NCBI GenBank assembly: GCA_021464415.1
Contig: CM038465.1
Location: forward strand, 83,052,919-83,116,918
From: Lonicera japonica
Lineage: Eukaryota > Streptophyta > Magnoliopsida > Dipsacales > Caprifoliaceae
DNA: 64,000 nt
Reading direction: 5' to 3'
Both the position numbers and the translations under genes were made by a program. A model generated the notes under the pieces. The model was not told the DNA's origin. It searched no databases and was given only the letters and a program-made list of their open reading frames with translations. Numbering within the stretch: position 1 is the first letter of the stretch; each line of letters begins with the position of its first letter. Below, one piece after another: positions 33,500 to 46,754 of this stretch.

Positions 33500-35477
33500 T
33501 ACGTTAAGCCAATCTGAGACAATACAATCTCAGCACTCATTAACTTTCTTAAAAAGTGCGTTACGCGCTAAAACTTGGGCAGCCCAATTACATTCACTAG
33601 TTGCAAACATAAACTTGCAATCAAGATTAGAAGATAACCTGCGAATATCTTGGATGATGACGCTAATGTTGGCGAAAGATTGGACACGACCATTTACCAA
33701 ATTGTTTACATTCTCGGTCACTTTAAAAAATCACCGAACCAAAATTCCTTCTCGAGGCTTCCAAAACGCCCAGACGCAGCCGCCAAATCCTCTCCTATTT
33801 CAGCATTAATTTAATACAGTAATGGATAGATGATGACCGGGAGAAAATAACTGAGCCAAAAGAATTCTGAGCTACGACTTCAAGACCCGTCTGAGACACC
33901 TCCTTCCTGGAAAGCAGCATCCACCTTAATTTTAATAACCGATGTGTTGGAATCGTGCCATAAACTAACCGATAAGAACGTTCCACCAACACCTCCCCAT
34001 TTAGCAGGTCCAAAGCATCAATAATGCCCCTAGCTCCATATGCGATCAGAGCACCCCTTTGAAAATCCCACATGCAACACACAATTGCGATTATTCAAAA
34101 TTGCCCAGCCACACAAAAAACACGCCCTACTGGCATATTATAGTTTGTATAGATATATAAAAGTGCGTCAAAAATATTTAGAGCTGAAACCGCTTCCTAA
34201 ACTAGTTTAATCCCACTATGAGCCTAAATATCTGCTATGCCTTGGCACTCGAATAGAGCATGCCTTGACGTATCAAAATTGTCCCCGCAGAAATCACATT
34301 CCAGCGCACAGTTAATATGATGATTTCGGAGATTAACTTTGGCCGGGATTGCATTTGTGCAGCACCACATAAAGATAAAAAATTTATTAGGAAGCTTGAG
34401 ACTCCACAACTTTTTCCACACATATTCTTTTATGCTAGGGCTAGACAGAGATAACTCCCGCAAAGAAGAGATTGTGTGTTTGTAAGCACTCTTAGTCTTA
34501 AGTGAGAGTAACCCATTATTTGAATAATGCCAAACCAAAATATTCACTAGAATATAACGGACGGAGAACATGAAGAATAAGATTTGCCTCAAACGGTAAA
34601 AAATATAGTCGAATACATACCCCATCCCAGCCACCCGAAGGAAGCAGCAAATCAGCTACTTATAAATACCATTAGGACGTTGGGGAGAGGTTGGTTTAAA
34701 TGATCGAGGGCAAGGAATCCAAGGATCCTTATACACCCGAATACACCGCCCATTACCAATCCGCCATCTAATTCCTCTCGCCAGTAAATCCCTTCCACAA
34801 ATGAGACTGCGCCAAGCGAACAAATGACCCTAATGCGCCTTTACTTTCAAGAAATCTTCACTAGGAAAATATTTATACTTTAGTGCCCGAGACAACAACG
34901 AAGATATATTTGACAAGATTCGCCGGCCTTGTTTAGCTAACATTGCTTGATTAAAAGACTGAATGTGTCAAATCCCTAAGCCCCCTTGCTCTTTGGACGA
35001 CAAAGCTTATTCCACAAAACCCTACCATCCATTGAACCCTACCAAAACTAAACCATTAAAAAATGCAGTGCATTCGAAAAAGAATGAGGGAGAAAAAAAC
35101 ACTCAAATAGTATGTGGGGATAGCTCGTATATATTACAGCCTTGATCAACACCTTTTTTTCCCCGCCAAGAGCAATCTACCTTCCCACCTTCCCAACTTT
35201 GAAGTTTAGCCCCGACCCGATCTATGATAGGTTTGAAAGAAGTCCTTTTATTTCGACCGATCCTTGTAGGCAAACCAAGATATTTGGAATGATAATCCCC
35301 TACGGGCACTTCAAGCACAGCAGCAATTTGGCTTTTCTCCACTTCTCCAACATTAGGACTAAATGAAATTGCCGACTTCTGAAAATTTACTTTCTGGTCT
35401 GAACCTCTATCGGACAAGAGAAGAATATTTTGTATCACCTCAGCTTCTGCAGCGCCCCCCTTTGACAAATAGCAATC
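33500..35477 (-). pseudogene. LINE C: post-RT region, zinc finger, RNase H
   Basis: Read from high to low coordinates, the minus strand shows CYLSKGGAAEAEVIQNILLL (just inside the solo LTR junction), DQKVNFQKSAISFSPN, HSKYLGLPTRIGRNKR, then KLWSLKLPNKFFIFMWCCTN and CDFCGDNFDTSRHALFEC (zf-RVT), and near 33720-33530 DIRRLSSNLDCKFMFATSE, the end of RNase H. Frames are broken repeatedly. A T-rich stretch near 33430 may be the poly(A) tail. This is the 3' part of a LINE that runs to about 39190 with two nested insertions. Confidence 0.85.
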
Positions 35478-36814
35478 TCTAGGGAATTAGGGCAGCAAAC
35501 ATGAATCACATACACAGATTTCTGCGCTAATTATTAAATCCTAGGATCTATACCGTTCAATAAAATCGACAGAAGACATACCTTGTATGAGATTTCGAGT
35601 TAATGAAACGAACACGATAGATCAGATCCTTCTGTTGTTGTCGTTCTAGCGTAGAAAATACGACGCCTCTACGGTATGCACACACGAACGAGATCAGATC
35701 CTTGCTTGGTGTACTAGCGCCTTTTAGGGTTCTCTCAGCTATCTCGTCTCTCTTTCCTTTACAACTCTCCTTAGACGGCCAAGAAGAACAATGGTTCCCT
35801 TTTAAATGGGAATCCTAGCGAGAAACCCTAAGCAACAAAACGAACTAGGCCCAAGTCCAACTTGGTCCGTTTTCAATTCATTTTTTTTATTCAACTCGTT
35901 TTGGTGTGCGACCCTGTAGGTTTATACTCTTTGGCAGTATAATTAAAAGCCCGTTTTATTATACAAATAGTAAGCGATCTCTAGTAAAACATTATTACTA
36001 CCTAAAGGGTATAAAGGTCAAAACGACACAACCTTAAATTGATATATCACATATTAACTCCTTTTGTCAACCGATATCTAGATTGAACAAAAGATTAGGC
36101 AAGTGTCATTCTTGTATAGTTCAATATTTATTTCTTGATCTCTAAGTATAATTAATCTTATACAAATGATACCTCATTTGTGCATGGCCATGTAAATATT
36201 AATTATACTTATCAAGGGGCCCAAAGATATCTCTCTCATTATATGAGAGTGGCAAATCCCATCTTGATCAACCACATACCTCTACATAGTTTATAGTATG
36301 CTTGATCATTATCTTTATAATTACTCGGTCAAGAGCAACGTTTGATGATGCCTAACATGCTAATCCCTATGTTGGTAACCATGACGATCTCATGTCTGAG
36401 GATAATATGATATCACTAATGGGGAACATCACTGATGACATTATATAACACTCCTCGCAGTGTCCCCAAAGCGGGTCGGTCCAATACTTCGTTCCCTAAC
36501 AAGTATCAGTGTGTTCAGCTTGATATCTCCATATCCATTACTTGTGGAACATAGTCATCAGCTGACCCATACTCTAATAATTATATCAATGTGATCCTAG
36601 ATTATTGATACATGATTAGGGACATCTAAATAATATTATTATAACATTACTAGTATCCCATAATCAAGTCACGTGCTTGATGAACTAGTATTAATATATA
36701 TTATTTATTAGAGAACATAAAGTAAAATGAAATAAACTTTATTAATAACAATAAGCATAAGATATCCAAGTACAAATCATAATCTATGAATAGTCCTAGG
36801 ACATATCTCTTTCA
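35478..36814 (-). mobile_element. Solo copia-type LTR nested in LINE C
   Basis: A 5-bp duplication CAATC flanks it (35473-35477 and 36815-36819). In minus orientation it begins TGAAAGAGATATGTCCTAGG, a start seen in plant copia LTRs, and ends CCCTAATTCCCTAGA, where the expected final CA has become GA. It has no internal region. Removing it with one CAATC lets the LINE frame read on (GDEDCYLSKGG). It is most likely a solo LTR left by recombination. Confidence 0.8.
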
Positions 36815-37690
36815 CAATCTTCATCTCCACCTCTACCCATTTTATGCACTAAAATTTTATTTGTGTGCGGCTTGCCGAAGAAAAGCATAGAGTCCTTCAG
36901 TGCATAAAAAGATACGAGGATAGTGGGTCCCCTTGTCAAATTCCCCGGGATGGCGTAAAATAATCGGTAAGCAACCCGTTAATAAGAGAATAGAATAATG
37001 AACTGAAGAAATACACTGCATAGCCCACCTCTCATCTCATGGAAGCCCAATCTTCGCATAATATCCTCCAGGGACACCCATTCTACCCTATCGTATGCCT
37101 TGCTCTTATTGAGCTTAATGGCCATTAGTCCTTTATGATCCTATTATGTACAGTGTACTGTTTACTCATCGAGTGAATCAACTCAAAAGCTAATAAGATA
37201 TTATCAACGATTTGTCTTCTTGGAACAACAGCACTTTAATTAGGTAACATACGGTAAAACATATTTCAACCTATTAGCCATAATTTTAGTAATAATTTTA
37301 TAAATAAATAACATTACATAAATTAATAAGCTGAGACTCGGAGGGCAAAGATGGGTTTTTACATTTGGAATGAGGGTGATCAAAGAAAGTATTTAAAAAT
37401 AATTTACAAACCTCAATGACATGCTTTCCTATTACATCTTGGTAAAACCCAGTTGGGAAACCGTCCTTTTCTGTGGCTATACGGTGCCATTTCGAAAACA
37501 GCAGATTTTAACTTCAGCCTAACATTTATCTCTGTTGTAACTTTTGGCTCTATGTATCTGAGAACCTCTTTAATAACTTCCGGATTAGGATCAGCATATG
37601 TAAAAAAATCGCTTAAAAAACATTACCAAAGGCTTTAATTGTTATGTCCCCGAGAAAATTATACCATCGCTATCATTTAATTGATCTATC
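36815..37690 (-). pseudogene. LINE C: reverse transcriptase N-terminal part
   Basis: From 37690 downward the minus strand shows DQLNDSDGIIF, YADPNPEVIKEVLRYIEPKVT, SAVFEMAPYSHRKGRFPTGF (a decayed form of the usual MxPxKAPGPDGFP), INLCNVIYL, then MAIKLNKSKAYDRVEWVSLE and GFHEM. These are the early blocks of plant LINE reverse transcriptase. Sizeable pieces are deleted, including the block that would carry RQGDPLSP. It joins 38871-39190 across the nested hAT element and 35477 across the solo LTR. Confidence 0.85.
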
Positions 37691-38870
37691 CAGGGTGGAC
37701 TTAAGAATTTTTTGATGAATAAGTTGATAGTAACAAACAAATAAAAAAATATAAAAAAGGCCAAAATGTAATCATATAGTGAATAGAAAAAATTAATAAC
37801 ATAATTTAAATATTTTAGTTCATACATACTGAAAAGTATCTAACAAAGTTGAGCACGACAAATTTTTAATGATTCAAATTCATTAAAAAATGTCATATAT
37901 TACAGATTCTAAATAAATTTTCAAATCAAGGTTTCGTTTTGTATTCATCAACATGTAATTGGCAAGAATTACATATTCTATTAAGTTGCGTATATATGTT
38001 TTGATGTTATTCATACTGAAAAAAATGTTATTTCTATATTTGCTGTAAAAATAGAAAGAGTCAATAAAAGACGAATCAATCTGTTAAGTGTAGTATAATT
38101 CTCCAACTTTTTTCTCACAACTAGTTTTCGAAATAACTCAATAAAGGTAAAAATCTTATGAAACTCGAGATCACAAACAACATTAAACTTGTAAAACATT
38201 AGTTGAGATCTTAATATACGAACATCATAACAGTGAAATCAGTTGGATAAAATTTTGCAGCAAACATGCAAATATTGTTCTCGTCAAATGATCTAAAACT
38301 ATGCTAAGAGTTGGAAATTCCATTACGACATCATCAAAAGTATGTTTCAACTCCATTAATTAAAAATTTATTGTGGCATTGAATATATCAAAATAGTAGT
38401 GATGTGCAATCGTAATTTGATCACGTTGTTGGCAACGACAACTTGTACCATCTTTGTATGAAAAACTCATATTCACTACATCAATATTGTTCTTAGTGCA
38501 AAATAACAATACATATGCAAAGAAATTGTTCCAACCATCTTCTCTAAATTGTTGGAGAAGACTTTTTGCTATTGAGATTATTTTCATCGCATTTACAATA
38601 TTTTGAGATTTACATTGCAAAGTTTGATAAAGTGTGTCGGTGATTCTCGTAATATTATTCATTAAATTTAAGATAAATATAAAATCAAAACTCTAGATAT
38701 ATATATATATATATAATATTTAAAAGAATTATAAGTTAGTGGAATTATAATATTTGAACTGAAATAAAGAGCGGGCTTTAAACTAAATTTTTTTTTTCCC
38801 TACACAAGTTACTAGTAAATTTTTTAAAATCCCCCCTGTGATGCTCACCGTTCCCCCCAGTCCGCCCTTG
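37691..38870 (-). mobile_element. Internally deleted hAT element nested in LINE C
   Basis: The left end CAGGGTGGACTT and right end AGTCCGCCCTTG are imperfect inverted repeats of the hAT CAGGG type. The flanking octamers GATCTATC (37683-37690) and GATCCTTC (38871-38878) match at 6 of 8 bases, as expected of an aged 8-bp duplication. It carries part of a transposase on the minus strand. Removing it makes the LINE pieces on both sides contiguous. Confidence 0.75.
37860..38662 (-). pseudogene. hAT transposase fragment (ZMYM1-like, HATC end)
   Basis: The minus strand shows TLYQTLQCKSQNIVNAMKII, SLLQQFREDGWNNFF, SYKDGTSCRCQQRDQITIAHH and YYFDIFNATINF. After stops comes NRLIRLLLTLSIFTANIEITF and MNNIKTYIRNLIEYVILANY, the C-terminal dimerisation (HATC) block. 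This order matches plant TTF/ZMYM1-type hAT transposases. The N-terminal zinc finger and most of the catalytic region are absent. Confidence 0.8.
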
Positions 38871-39190
38871 GATCCTTCCAATTATTACTTCTTCTTTGCA
38901 ACGCCTTTCGGTGAAAAATCAGGTATTTTGATCACCCTCTTTAAGCCACGCCACCCAAGAAATCTGCCGCCAAAAAATTTCCTCGTGGATAATAAGGTTA
39001 TCGATCTGTTTTTGAAGAAATAGAATAGAAATGCGAGAACTTTCAGATAAAGGTTGGTCCTGTAGCGAATCAAGGATTGCTTGCTTGATCTTAATTTCAG
39101 TTTTAAGTGAGGGCCCGGACACACATCTCCGCTGAGTAAGAGCCGCTGCCGGCCAGTAGAGTTCAGTTTATAAGCAAAGGAGCCACACCT
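38871..39190 (-). pseudogene. LINE C: ORF2 linker before the reverse transcriptase
   Basis: The minus strand shows LKTEIKIKQAILDSLQDQPL, LQKQIDNLIIHEEIFWRQIS and WVAWLKEGDQNT followed by a stop, then FFTERRCKEEVI. This is the conserved EExWRQxSRxxWLKEGDxNTxFFH segment between endonuclease and reverse transcriptase. The endonuclease domain is not present upstream. Confidence 0.85.
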
Positions 39191-39419
39191 GTAGTTTCCT
39201 ATTCCCGCTTTACCACCTCAGTGTTTTATATGTTGGTTCCTTTAGTGCAAGTTAATTGGCAGCCTGCAGCCAAATATCATTTTTGTTGTTTATATATATA
39301 TATATAAATCTGTGAATTTTTTTGTTGGATTTTATGGAATTTTTGTTTTAAAATAAAATAAAATAAAAAGTATGTTGTGAGGTTAGAAATACAAAACTCA
39401 CTACACCAAATTTCGCTAA

Positions 39420-39530
39420 CAAGCACGTAAATGTGGAACGGTTATTAACCGTTCCATATGTGGTCAGATATTGGAACTAATTTAGAACGGTATAAAAACG
39501 TTCCTCAAATGGTCCGTTGATTTAGAGTTC
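39420..39530. repeat. Left subterminal palindromes of the CACTA element
   Basis: GGAACGGTTATTAACCGTTCC-type palindromes and partial units (AGAACGGTATAAAAACGTTCC) lie just inside the left end. In En/Spm such subterminal motifs bind the TNPA-type protein. Confidence 0.8.
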
Positions 39531-40818
39531 CTAAACCGTACTAGCATTATATTTAATTTTTTTAACTTTTTTCAAGTTTGACTACAATATTATATGTAGT
39601 CCAAAAGTTTGAGCGGGATCCCCAAAACAAGACTTACAACTTTAATATCCCTTTTACTCTCTCACTCTCTCACTCTTACACTCTCACCTTTACCAAAACA
39701 AACCCTAAGTTAGGACCTTCTAGTTTTTATCAGATCTGTTACTCTTCAGCGAACTTGTGTCGCGGCCTTGCCGGACCTCCTTAATCACTATTCCTTCTCC
39801 CTCCCTCTGTCTATTACAGTCCCTAAAGATTTTCATTCGTGCTCACCGACGAGCAATCAGCGCTAGTCGTCTGGTCACTGGCCCTTCATCTCTGGACCTG
39901 TGTCGCAGAACCTGCGTTACCGGACCTGCATCACCAGCCCTTACTTCACATTCAAAGTACTATTCTCAAGCCCTAACCCCTCCACTCAAGTTTGTTCAAG
40001 TGGGTATTGTCATCATCTCACAATCGATTCATTAAACTGTAAGTTCCAATCCTTCTTATTTGACTTATTTTTGTTAATCTTTTATTTTCCTCTCCATTTG
40101 CACGCATACTTTATGAATAATTTTATGCACGCGTACGAACAAAGACAACGAACTTAGCACCGATTTCCAATGTGGTGTGTTGACGAGGCACGCTCAAAAT
40201 CTCTTCTATGTCCTTCCTCCAGTTGTCCACACAGAGACCCACTTCCATTTTTTAAACTTGTTCAGTTCTTTCACATAGACCAACAGCTCTAATAAATAGA
40301 AATAAGGGATCCACAGGACTTGTGAAATTACCAACGAGTCCACCTCAAAATAGACATCTTTCATATTGATAGAAATCCATAAATAATTTATTACTTTATA
40401 TAATGATCAATTTAGAGATTGATTTTAAGTGTTGTATGTATGTAGTGCAACTTTTGTGGTCCGTAAATCATGTAACTTAAATCTGAGACAAAAGGGCTTT
40501 TTGTGGTCTGTAAATCAAGCCTTTTATGTGAGACTTGCCATTGGTTAATTAACTACTTTATATTTTTTACAATATGCTTCCAATTTGATAGACAAAGGGA
40601 TTTTTTTTATTGAATAAATCTAGTCATTGATTTGTCAAATCTGCATAAAAGGGATGAAACGAGAGTTTCATGACAAATTAATATAAGGTTTAATTCTTAA
40701 AAGGAGTACTAGAACAAAATAAGTGGATTACTGATTAAAACTCCCGGCAAATATCACAGTACACCGTTAAACTTGCCGGCAATTTCAACGGGCTTCGAAA
40801 CCCCGTCTCAATGTTAAC
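39531..40818. other. CACTA 5' region without coding sequence
   Basis: Contains a CT-rich leader-like stretch (about 39650-39710) and CCGGACCT-type repeats (about 39765-39930), but no transposase N-terminus. The TNP2 N-terminal coding region expected here is missing. The bases before 40819 include a short duplication of TCTCAATGTTAACA, possibly a deletion scar. Confidence 0.5.
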
Positions 40819-43235
40819 ATGAAGAGTGAGTTCTCAATGTTAACAATTTTGATACCTGGGCCAAAGTCTCCTAAGAATAATATTGATGTCTTTCTCCAGC
40901 CATTAGTCGATGAGTTAAAGGTGTTATGGTCTGGAGTGGAAACGTGGGATGCAAACAAAAATGAATATTTTATTTTAAAAGCCATGTTAATGTGGGGTAT
41001 TCATGACTTCCCTGCTTATGGAATGTTGTCTGGTTGCAAAACCCAAGGTTATCATGCATGCCCAATTTGCTCCGAAAATACTCCTTCTGAATATCTCTCA
41101 AAGTCTACAAAATGTTGTTATCAAAAATCCCGCATGTTCTTACCCCAAAACCATCGATATAGGTATGATACATCTAAGAAAACCTTTAATGGTAAACGGG
41201 AGGAGGGTGTTGCTCCTCGCAAGCTAACTGGTGATGAAGTTGAACAACTTTTACTAATGATTGATCAAGTTAAAGGAAACTCATCTACTAGCAAAAATAG
41301 AAAGTCCGTGGTTACGAGTCGAAAGAGGAAAGGAAAAGGGGGAGCAGCTATAGTAGAGGAAATAGATGAATTTGATGGTGATTTTCCGTGGGAGGGTAGT
41401 AGAGAGGATTTCATATGTAAGGGTTTCTCGAGGAGGTCAATCTTGTTTGATTTGGAGTATTGGAAAGATCATGACACTCGTCATAATCTAGACGTGATGC
41501 ATATTGAGAAGAATGTTACCGAGACTTTGTTAGGCACTATCTTGTCGGTGAAGGGGTCTTCTAATAAAGATACTGTTAAAGCACGAGAAGAGCTAAAGAG
41601 AGATTTGAATTTGAAGAAACACTTATGGATGCAAGATGTTGAAGGTAGTGATAAAAGAAAAATGCCGCAAGCACCATTCGCTCTGGGCAAGGAAGGAAAA
41701 TTAAGCTTTTTTCGTTCTTTGAAAACACTGAAAGTTCCGATTGGTTTTTCTGCAAATCTTAATAATGTTGTTAGTCTTGAGCCCCCGGGATTTATCAATA
41801 TGAAATCCCATGACTTTCATGTTATCATGCAACACTTGCTCCCGGTGTTGCTTATGCATTCTTTCCCAGATGATAAGCCCTTATATAAAGCTATACAACG
41901 TATTAGCATATTCTTCAATGTGTTATGTGCAAAAGTTATTTTTAGGGAACATTTGGTGAAAGCGAAGAAAGCATTGGTGGAAGCGCTATGTGTTTTGGAA
42001 ATATATTTTCCGCCATCTTTTTTTGTGATTATGATCCACCTCATGCATCATTTGGCTGATGAAGCCTTATCAGCTGGACCCCCTAGATATCGGGCAATGT
42101 GGTTGTTTGAAAGAGAGATGAAAAAATTCAAAAAGTGGTCCCGTAATAAAAGGTTCATTGAAGGGAGCATTGCCAATGCATATTTATTATATGAAGCTTC
42201 TTTATATGCTATGGAATATGTATCTACAAAAGGTGAAGGAACTCACAAGAGGAACCTCGAAGCGTACCTTGACGATGAGTTCAACGACTTTATAGGTCAA
42301 CGAGCTCTAAGTAAAGGAAAGAAATTGCTCCTTAATAAAGTACAGTACGAGCAAGCAAGAAGATGGGTGTTATTTCAATGCCCTGGTGTTTATGAATGGA
42401 AAAGGTTCGTATGTAATTGTGAACAATTTATATACTTAAAACCTATTTTAATTACTTTTTTCTTACTTTAAAATTTTATGACGTGCAGCAAATTTGAGTC
42501 AACGATATGTTTTCGACAAGGGAATACATCCAAGCATAGAGTTGATGATTTCATCCCTTGGCTTAGAGATGAGGCACGTGTGTTAATATATACTAGACTT
42601 TTACTATTATTTCTATTATTTTTTTTTGTTTTTTTTACCATTATAAGATATAAAGATTTGTTTATTTCTTATAGGCCTCGAGAGTGAACGACATGGGCAT
42701 ACTACCTTATGCAGACGGACCACTTCATAATGTCACATGCTATAGCAAGTTCCAGTGCAACGGTTACACATTCTCTACTCTTGCACATGAGGAAAACCTT
42801 ACTACCAAGAGTAGCGGTGTATCAATGAAGGCTTATAATAAGAATGGGGTTTTAACTACTTTTTATGGAGTTATTAGGGAAATTATTGATTTAGATTACA
42901 CTACTTTTGGGCATACAGTTTTTTATTGTGATTGGGTAGATGTGGACGAAAAGAATTCTTGCAAGGTTGATCCTACTTCAAAATTGGTTATGGTTAACCT
43001 TAGCAAGCTCATGAGTAAAAATTCAGTCCAAGATGAGCCATTCATTCTCGCATCTCAAGCAAGTCAAGTGTTTTATTGTAATGATGTCAAGTTTGATGGG
43101 TGGTCAGTCGTTTTGCAAACTCCAAAGAAATTGACCAAAGTAATAGATTCACTTGAGGTCGATCGTACAATGTATAACTCCATTCTAGAAGAAAATGAGA
43201 AGTTGATTGGGCTTCTAGAATCTGAAGCTAACTAG
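40819..43235 (+). CDS. TNP2-like CACTA transposase, N-terminally truncated
   Basis: Three exons (40819-42404, 42489-42579, 42675-43235) with consistent GT/AG sites and phases give 746 codons including the stop. The Transposase_21 family is shown by FSMLTILIPGPKSPKNNIDV, FLQPLVDELKVLWSGVETWD, MWGIHDFPAYGMLSGCKTQG, HACPICSENT and WKDHDTRHNLDVMHIEKNV. A DUF4218-like region follows (HLMHHLADEALSAGPPRYRA, RFIEGSIANAYLLYEA). Exon 3 is a DUF4216-like domain (NGYTFSTLAHEENLTTKSSG, DEPFILASQASQVFY). Family members have roughly 250 more residues before this start, including the first catalytic acidic block (DGFNPF region), which is absent here. It is therefore unlikely to be active alone. Confidence 0.88.
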
Positions 43236-43644
43236 AAGTACTGCCAAACGTGTAGTGCAAGTTCTTATTATATTTTATATGCCTCTTTTTGTATCTTTTT
43301 TTATTATCCTTAAAAAGTATTGTACTCGTTTTTTTGGGCACTTTTATAGTGAGTCAACAAAGTAAAAGTAAATATTTGTTATTATCTTGGGCCTATCATT
43401 CATTATACGCCTTTTTTGTATATTCTTTTGTTATCCTTAGCAAGTATTATACCATAATTTTGTGCCATCGAGCTTAGTTTGAAATCTTGCATCGAGCTTA
43501 GTTTTATTTTTTCTTTTTTATGTATACTAGCTGTCCCTAAAATGCATCAACGATTAAGCCCTTTTTCAGCTTCATATTTTTAGTTTAATGACCAGTACAC
43601 AGTTTCATATTAAATTGTTAATTGTGCATATATAGGAGCTAATT
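43236..43644. other. Spacer between CACTA genes
   Basis: AT-rich non-coding DNA separating the two transposon genes. Open frames here are hydrophobic T-rich translations without family matches. Confidence 0.6.
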
Positions 43645-45934
43645 ATGTCACATGTTGGTGATACTTCAAATCCGACACCAACTGATGGTGAAACGCCCGG
43701 ATCAACCTCTCAGTCAAGGGTAGTCACATCTTCTTCAGTGGTGGGCGGAAGTGCAAAAAAATTAAAATTCAATGAACATGGGCTTCCAATAGGCGATAAG
43801 GCTAATTCAGCATCAAGGCTCGGACAACTTGCGAGGACTCATATCCCTATAAGTTACAAAACATGGCGACAAGTCCCTGTACGATTTAAGGATACGTTAT
43901 GGAATACATATAAGGTAACATTTACTATGCTTACTATTTTTGGGTACCGGTAAAGGCACTCTAAAAAATCAATTTTAACATGCTTTGTGTAAGCACCCAT
44001 TCATAATTTTAATTTTATAAAAGCAAAACCTCCCTAATTAAAGCATCCTAACAATACATTGTTATTTGTACTGTTGCATAATAATATGAATTGGTTAAAA
44101 GTTTAGTATGCATTACTTTAAGAAAGGTTGGCAGTAGGACTTCAAAAGCACAAACAATTTGTGATTGCATTTTTAATGCTCTATCTTTTTTTTGGTTTTT
44201 GCATATCTATCTAATAATAGCCACGATAGTAGAATGAGTATTAGAGCTACAGAGATAACAAAATAAAAAAATGTATATATATTAATAGATGAATGTTTGA
44301 TTTATGTTGAGTTGTTGCCTTCCTCTCTGTATGTACGACTGATATTTATTTAATTGCCTTTTATATTATATAAAAAAAATCAAACAATTCCCTTGCATTT
44401 ATTTGTAGTGCAGAATGATTCCCCTTGTTTGTGTCAGCGAGTGAATTAAGTGCGCTTTTGGGTGATCTAGTTAAGTCGAGAGCTAGAGAGAGTAGAAGAT
44501 ACGTTCCAAGGGTGAAGATAGTATTTCCCTGGCCACTAAAGAGTCATCAAAGTACGAGTCCATACATTATAAAATATAGGATTGAAAATTCAGGAAGTTT
44601 GAAGTAATTTACTTTCAGACACCAATAAATATAAATAAAAATAAACAATATTAATCATCTCAGATTGTAAACTTAAAAGTTACTCTTTTTTTTATTGATG
44701 TTTAAACTAGTTATTAAGGGTGCTGCTTTCATAAATTGTGAACTTTTAAACTCGTGTATACTTGATATTTTGCAGAAGGAATATCCGGATGTGAAGGATT
44801 CCCAAAGAAGTTTGTTTCTGTATAAAGCCAACAATGCTTGGAAGAAGATGAAAACACGGCTACGAGAGAAATTTGTGGGTAATGATGTTACTAAATGGAA
44901 GGAGAAAGTCCCGCAAATAATTAAAAGTGAAGATTGGGAAAAATTTTGCGAGAACGAGGATACGGAAGCTCAAAGAGAATTAAGAAGGCAAAATAAAGCT
45001 ATAAAAAATAACTGTGAACGAAACAGTACACACAATACAGGCCGTGATGGGTATGCTCGAGCAGCAGAGAAATGGCAAGAGAAACATGGGCGCCCACCAA
45101 CTCGTGCAGAATTGTGGTTGGATACTCATAAGAAGAAAGATGGCACCTATGCACCGTATAACGAGAAATTTGCGGTTCGCTCTTTCTTTAAATGTTATAT
45201 TTTTTTTTGTCTATATATAATTTGTTAATGTATGGCAGCAATATGATCATTTTTGTGTATATTTGCAGGAGCAAATTCAATTGCTCTTAAAGGTTTTTCA
45301 AGAGAAAGGAAAGGAAGAAACCTTGGACAGCGGTCCGATTTACGAGGTGTTTGGGAAAGATTCTAAAGGAAGAGTACGTTGTGTAGGATCTAATATCTCT
45401 AGAAAAGCTATGTTGGCTTCGCAATTTGCACGAGAGATGCTTACGGAATATAGCATGAAACGGGATGATTGCATGGACAAAGTGGATAAACTTAAGGAGG
45501 AAGTGGAGGAAGTAAAGTTCACACTCACGCAATTTATTGATGATTTGAAGGCTGGAAAGTATGTGTATGCTGGACACAACTTGCGGGAATCAACTGAAAT
45601 TCCGACTGAAAATCCTATTTGTGAAACCCCTTCAAGTGTCCCTCCTACTCGTTTAACAACTCAGCCTCAAGTTGGAGATGAGGAAATAAAATGCAATATA
45701 CATTCTTACACTCATGAGCTCGTTGGCCGTGGTAGGAAACTAATGATTGGCGCCGTCCCGAAGGTTCATGGTCATACTTTGGAAATTAGAGAGGTTATGG
45801 TTGTAATTGACAAAATATTTATGCCAAAACATCCATTGTATGGCGGACAACAAGGATGTGCTAGCTTATTGGAAGATATTGGCGTTGGGGGAATTATGTA
45901 TTGGCATGATGACTTTCTTCCTCCCATTGATTAG
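43645..45934 (+). CDS. TNP1/TNPA-like CACTA protein (Transposase_24)
   Basis: Exons 43645-43914, 44776-45174 and 45269-45934 join in phase 0 with good splice sites and give 445 codons including the stop. Exon 1 has a Ser/Thr-rich start, then LGQLARTHIPISYKTWRQVP and LWNTYK. Exon 2 has AWKKMKTRLREKFVG, IIKSEDWEKFCENE, HNTGRDGYARAAEKWQEKHG and PPTRAELWLDTHKKKDG, the conserved Ptta/En/Spm plant transposase motif. Exon 3 has a coiled-coil stretch (MDKVDKLKEEVEEVKFTL) and an uncharacterised C-terminus. TNPA-type proteins bind the subterminal motifs of the element. The frame is open throughout. Confidence 0.85.
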
Positions 45935-46740
45935 ATGCATTAGTGAGTACGTACTCATAACTCTTCTGAATTTTTCACTGTGTGCTTGCTTTATGACCCT
46001 AATTTGATTTGAGTTGCTTTAATTAATTAAATACAATTTGTGTATAGCTTTGAAACTCATGTAAATTTAGTGTAGTTTATGTGAACATGTGTGATTTACA
46101 TTGAAACTCCTATATATACTTTACTTAGTCATTAATAAATTAGTTTAGGAATTCTAACATCTTTTTTTTTCTTATTACGTCCTTTTACAGATATATATTC
46201 CAAGTAACGAGGGATGGTTGCTAACTAATTATGGAGGGAAAGCTTCTTTTTTTGTGAATCTCACCGTAACCCGCCTACTCTAATGGAGGGAAAGCATCAA
46301 TTTTTTTTGAATCTCACTGTGACCTGCCTATACTAATGGCGGTGTGTTTTGTATTTTTTGTGAAGCTCACCCTCCCCTGCCTATACTAATGGAGGTGTGT
46401 TTTGTATTTTTTGTGAACCTCACCCTCCCCTGCCTATTCTAATGGAAGGAAAGCTTGGAGTTCTTAAAGTTTAGGTTCTTTATTAGTTTTAACATGTAAT
46501 TAAATATTAACTTTAAATTGTACTTAGTATTAGCTAAGTTTTTAGGAAGACTTAATCTACTTAAACAATTTGGAATTGTGAAAAAATGTAATATGTATGT
46601 TATCTAAGTTATGGTTTTTGTTGGGATTAATGGAATGTGAATGTAATTGTTGGGAACTAAATGTAGCCTCCTTAAGATATGGTTGTTTGGATTATAAGCT
46701 ATATATGTAGTAGGTGGAAAAAAATGGGCAGGGAAAAAAA
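45935..46740. other. CACTA 3' region with tandem repeat
   Basis: Non-coding. Between about 46215 and 46450 four imperfect units of roughly 60 bp recur, each with CTAATGGAGG or a variant, TTTTTTTGTGAA and CTCACC-TGCC phrases. Confidence 0.7.
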
Positions 46741-46754
46741 TTTCAGCAGCAGTA

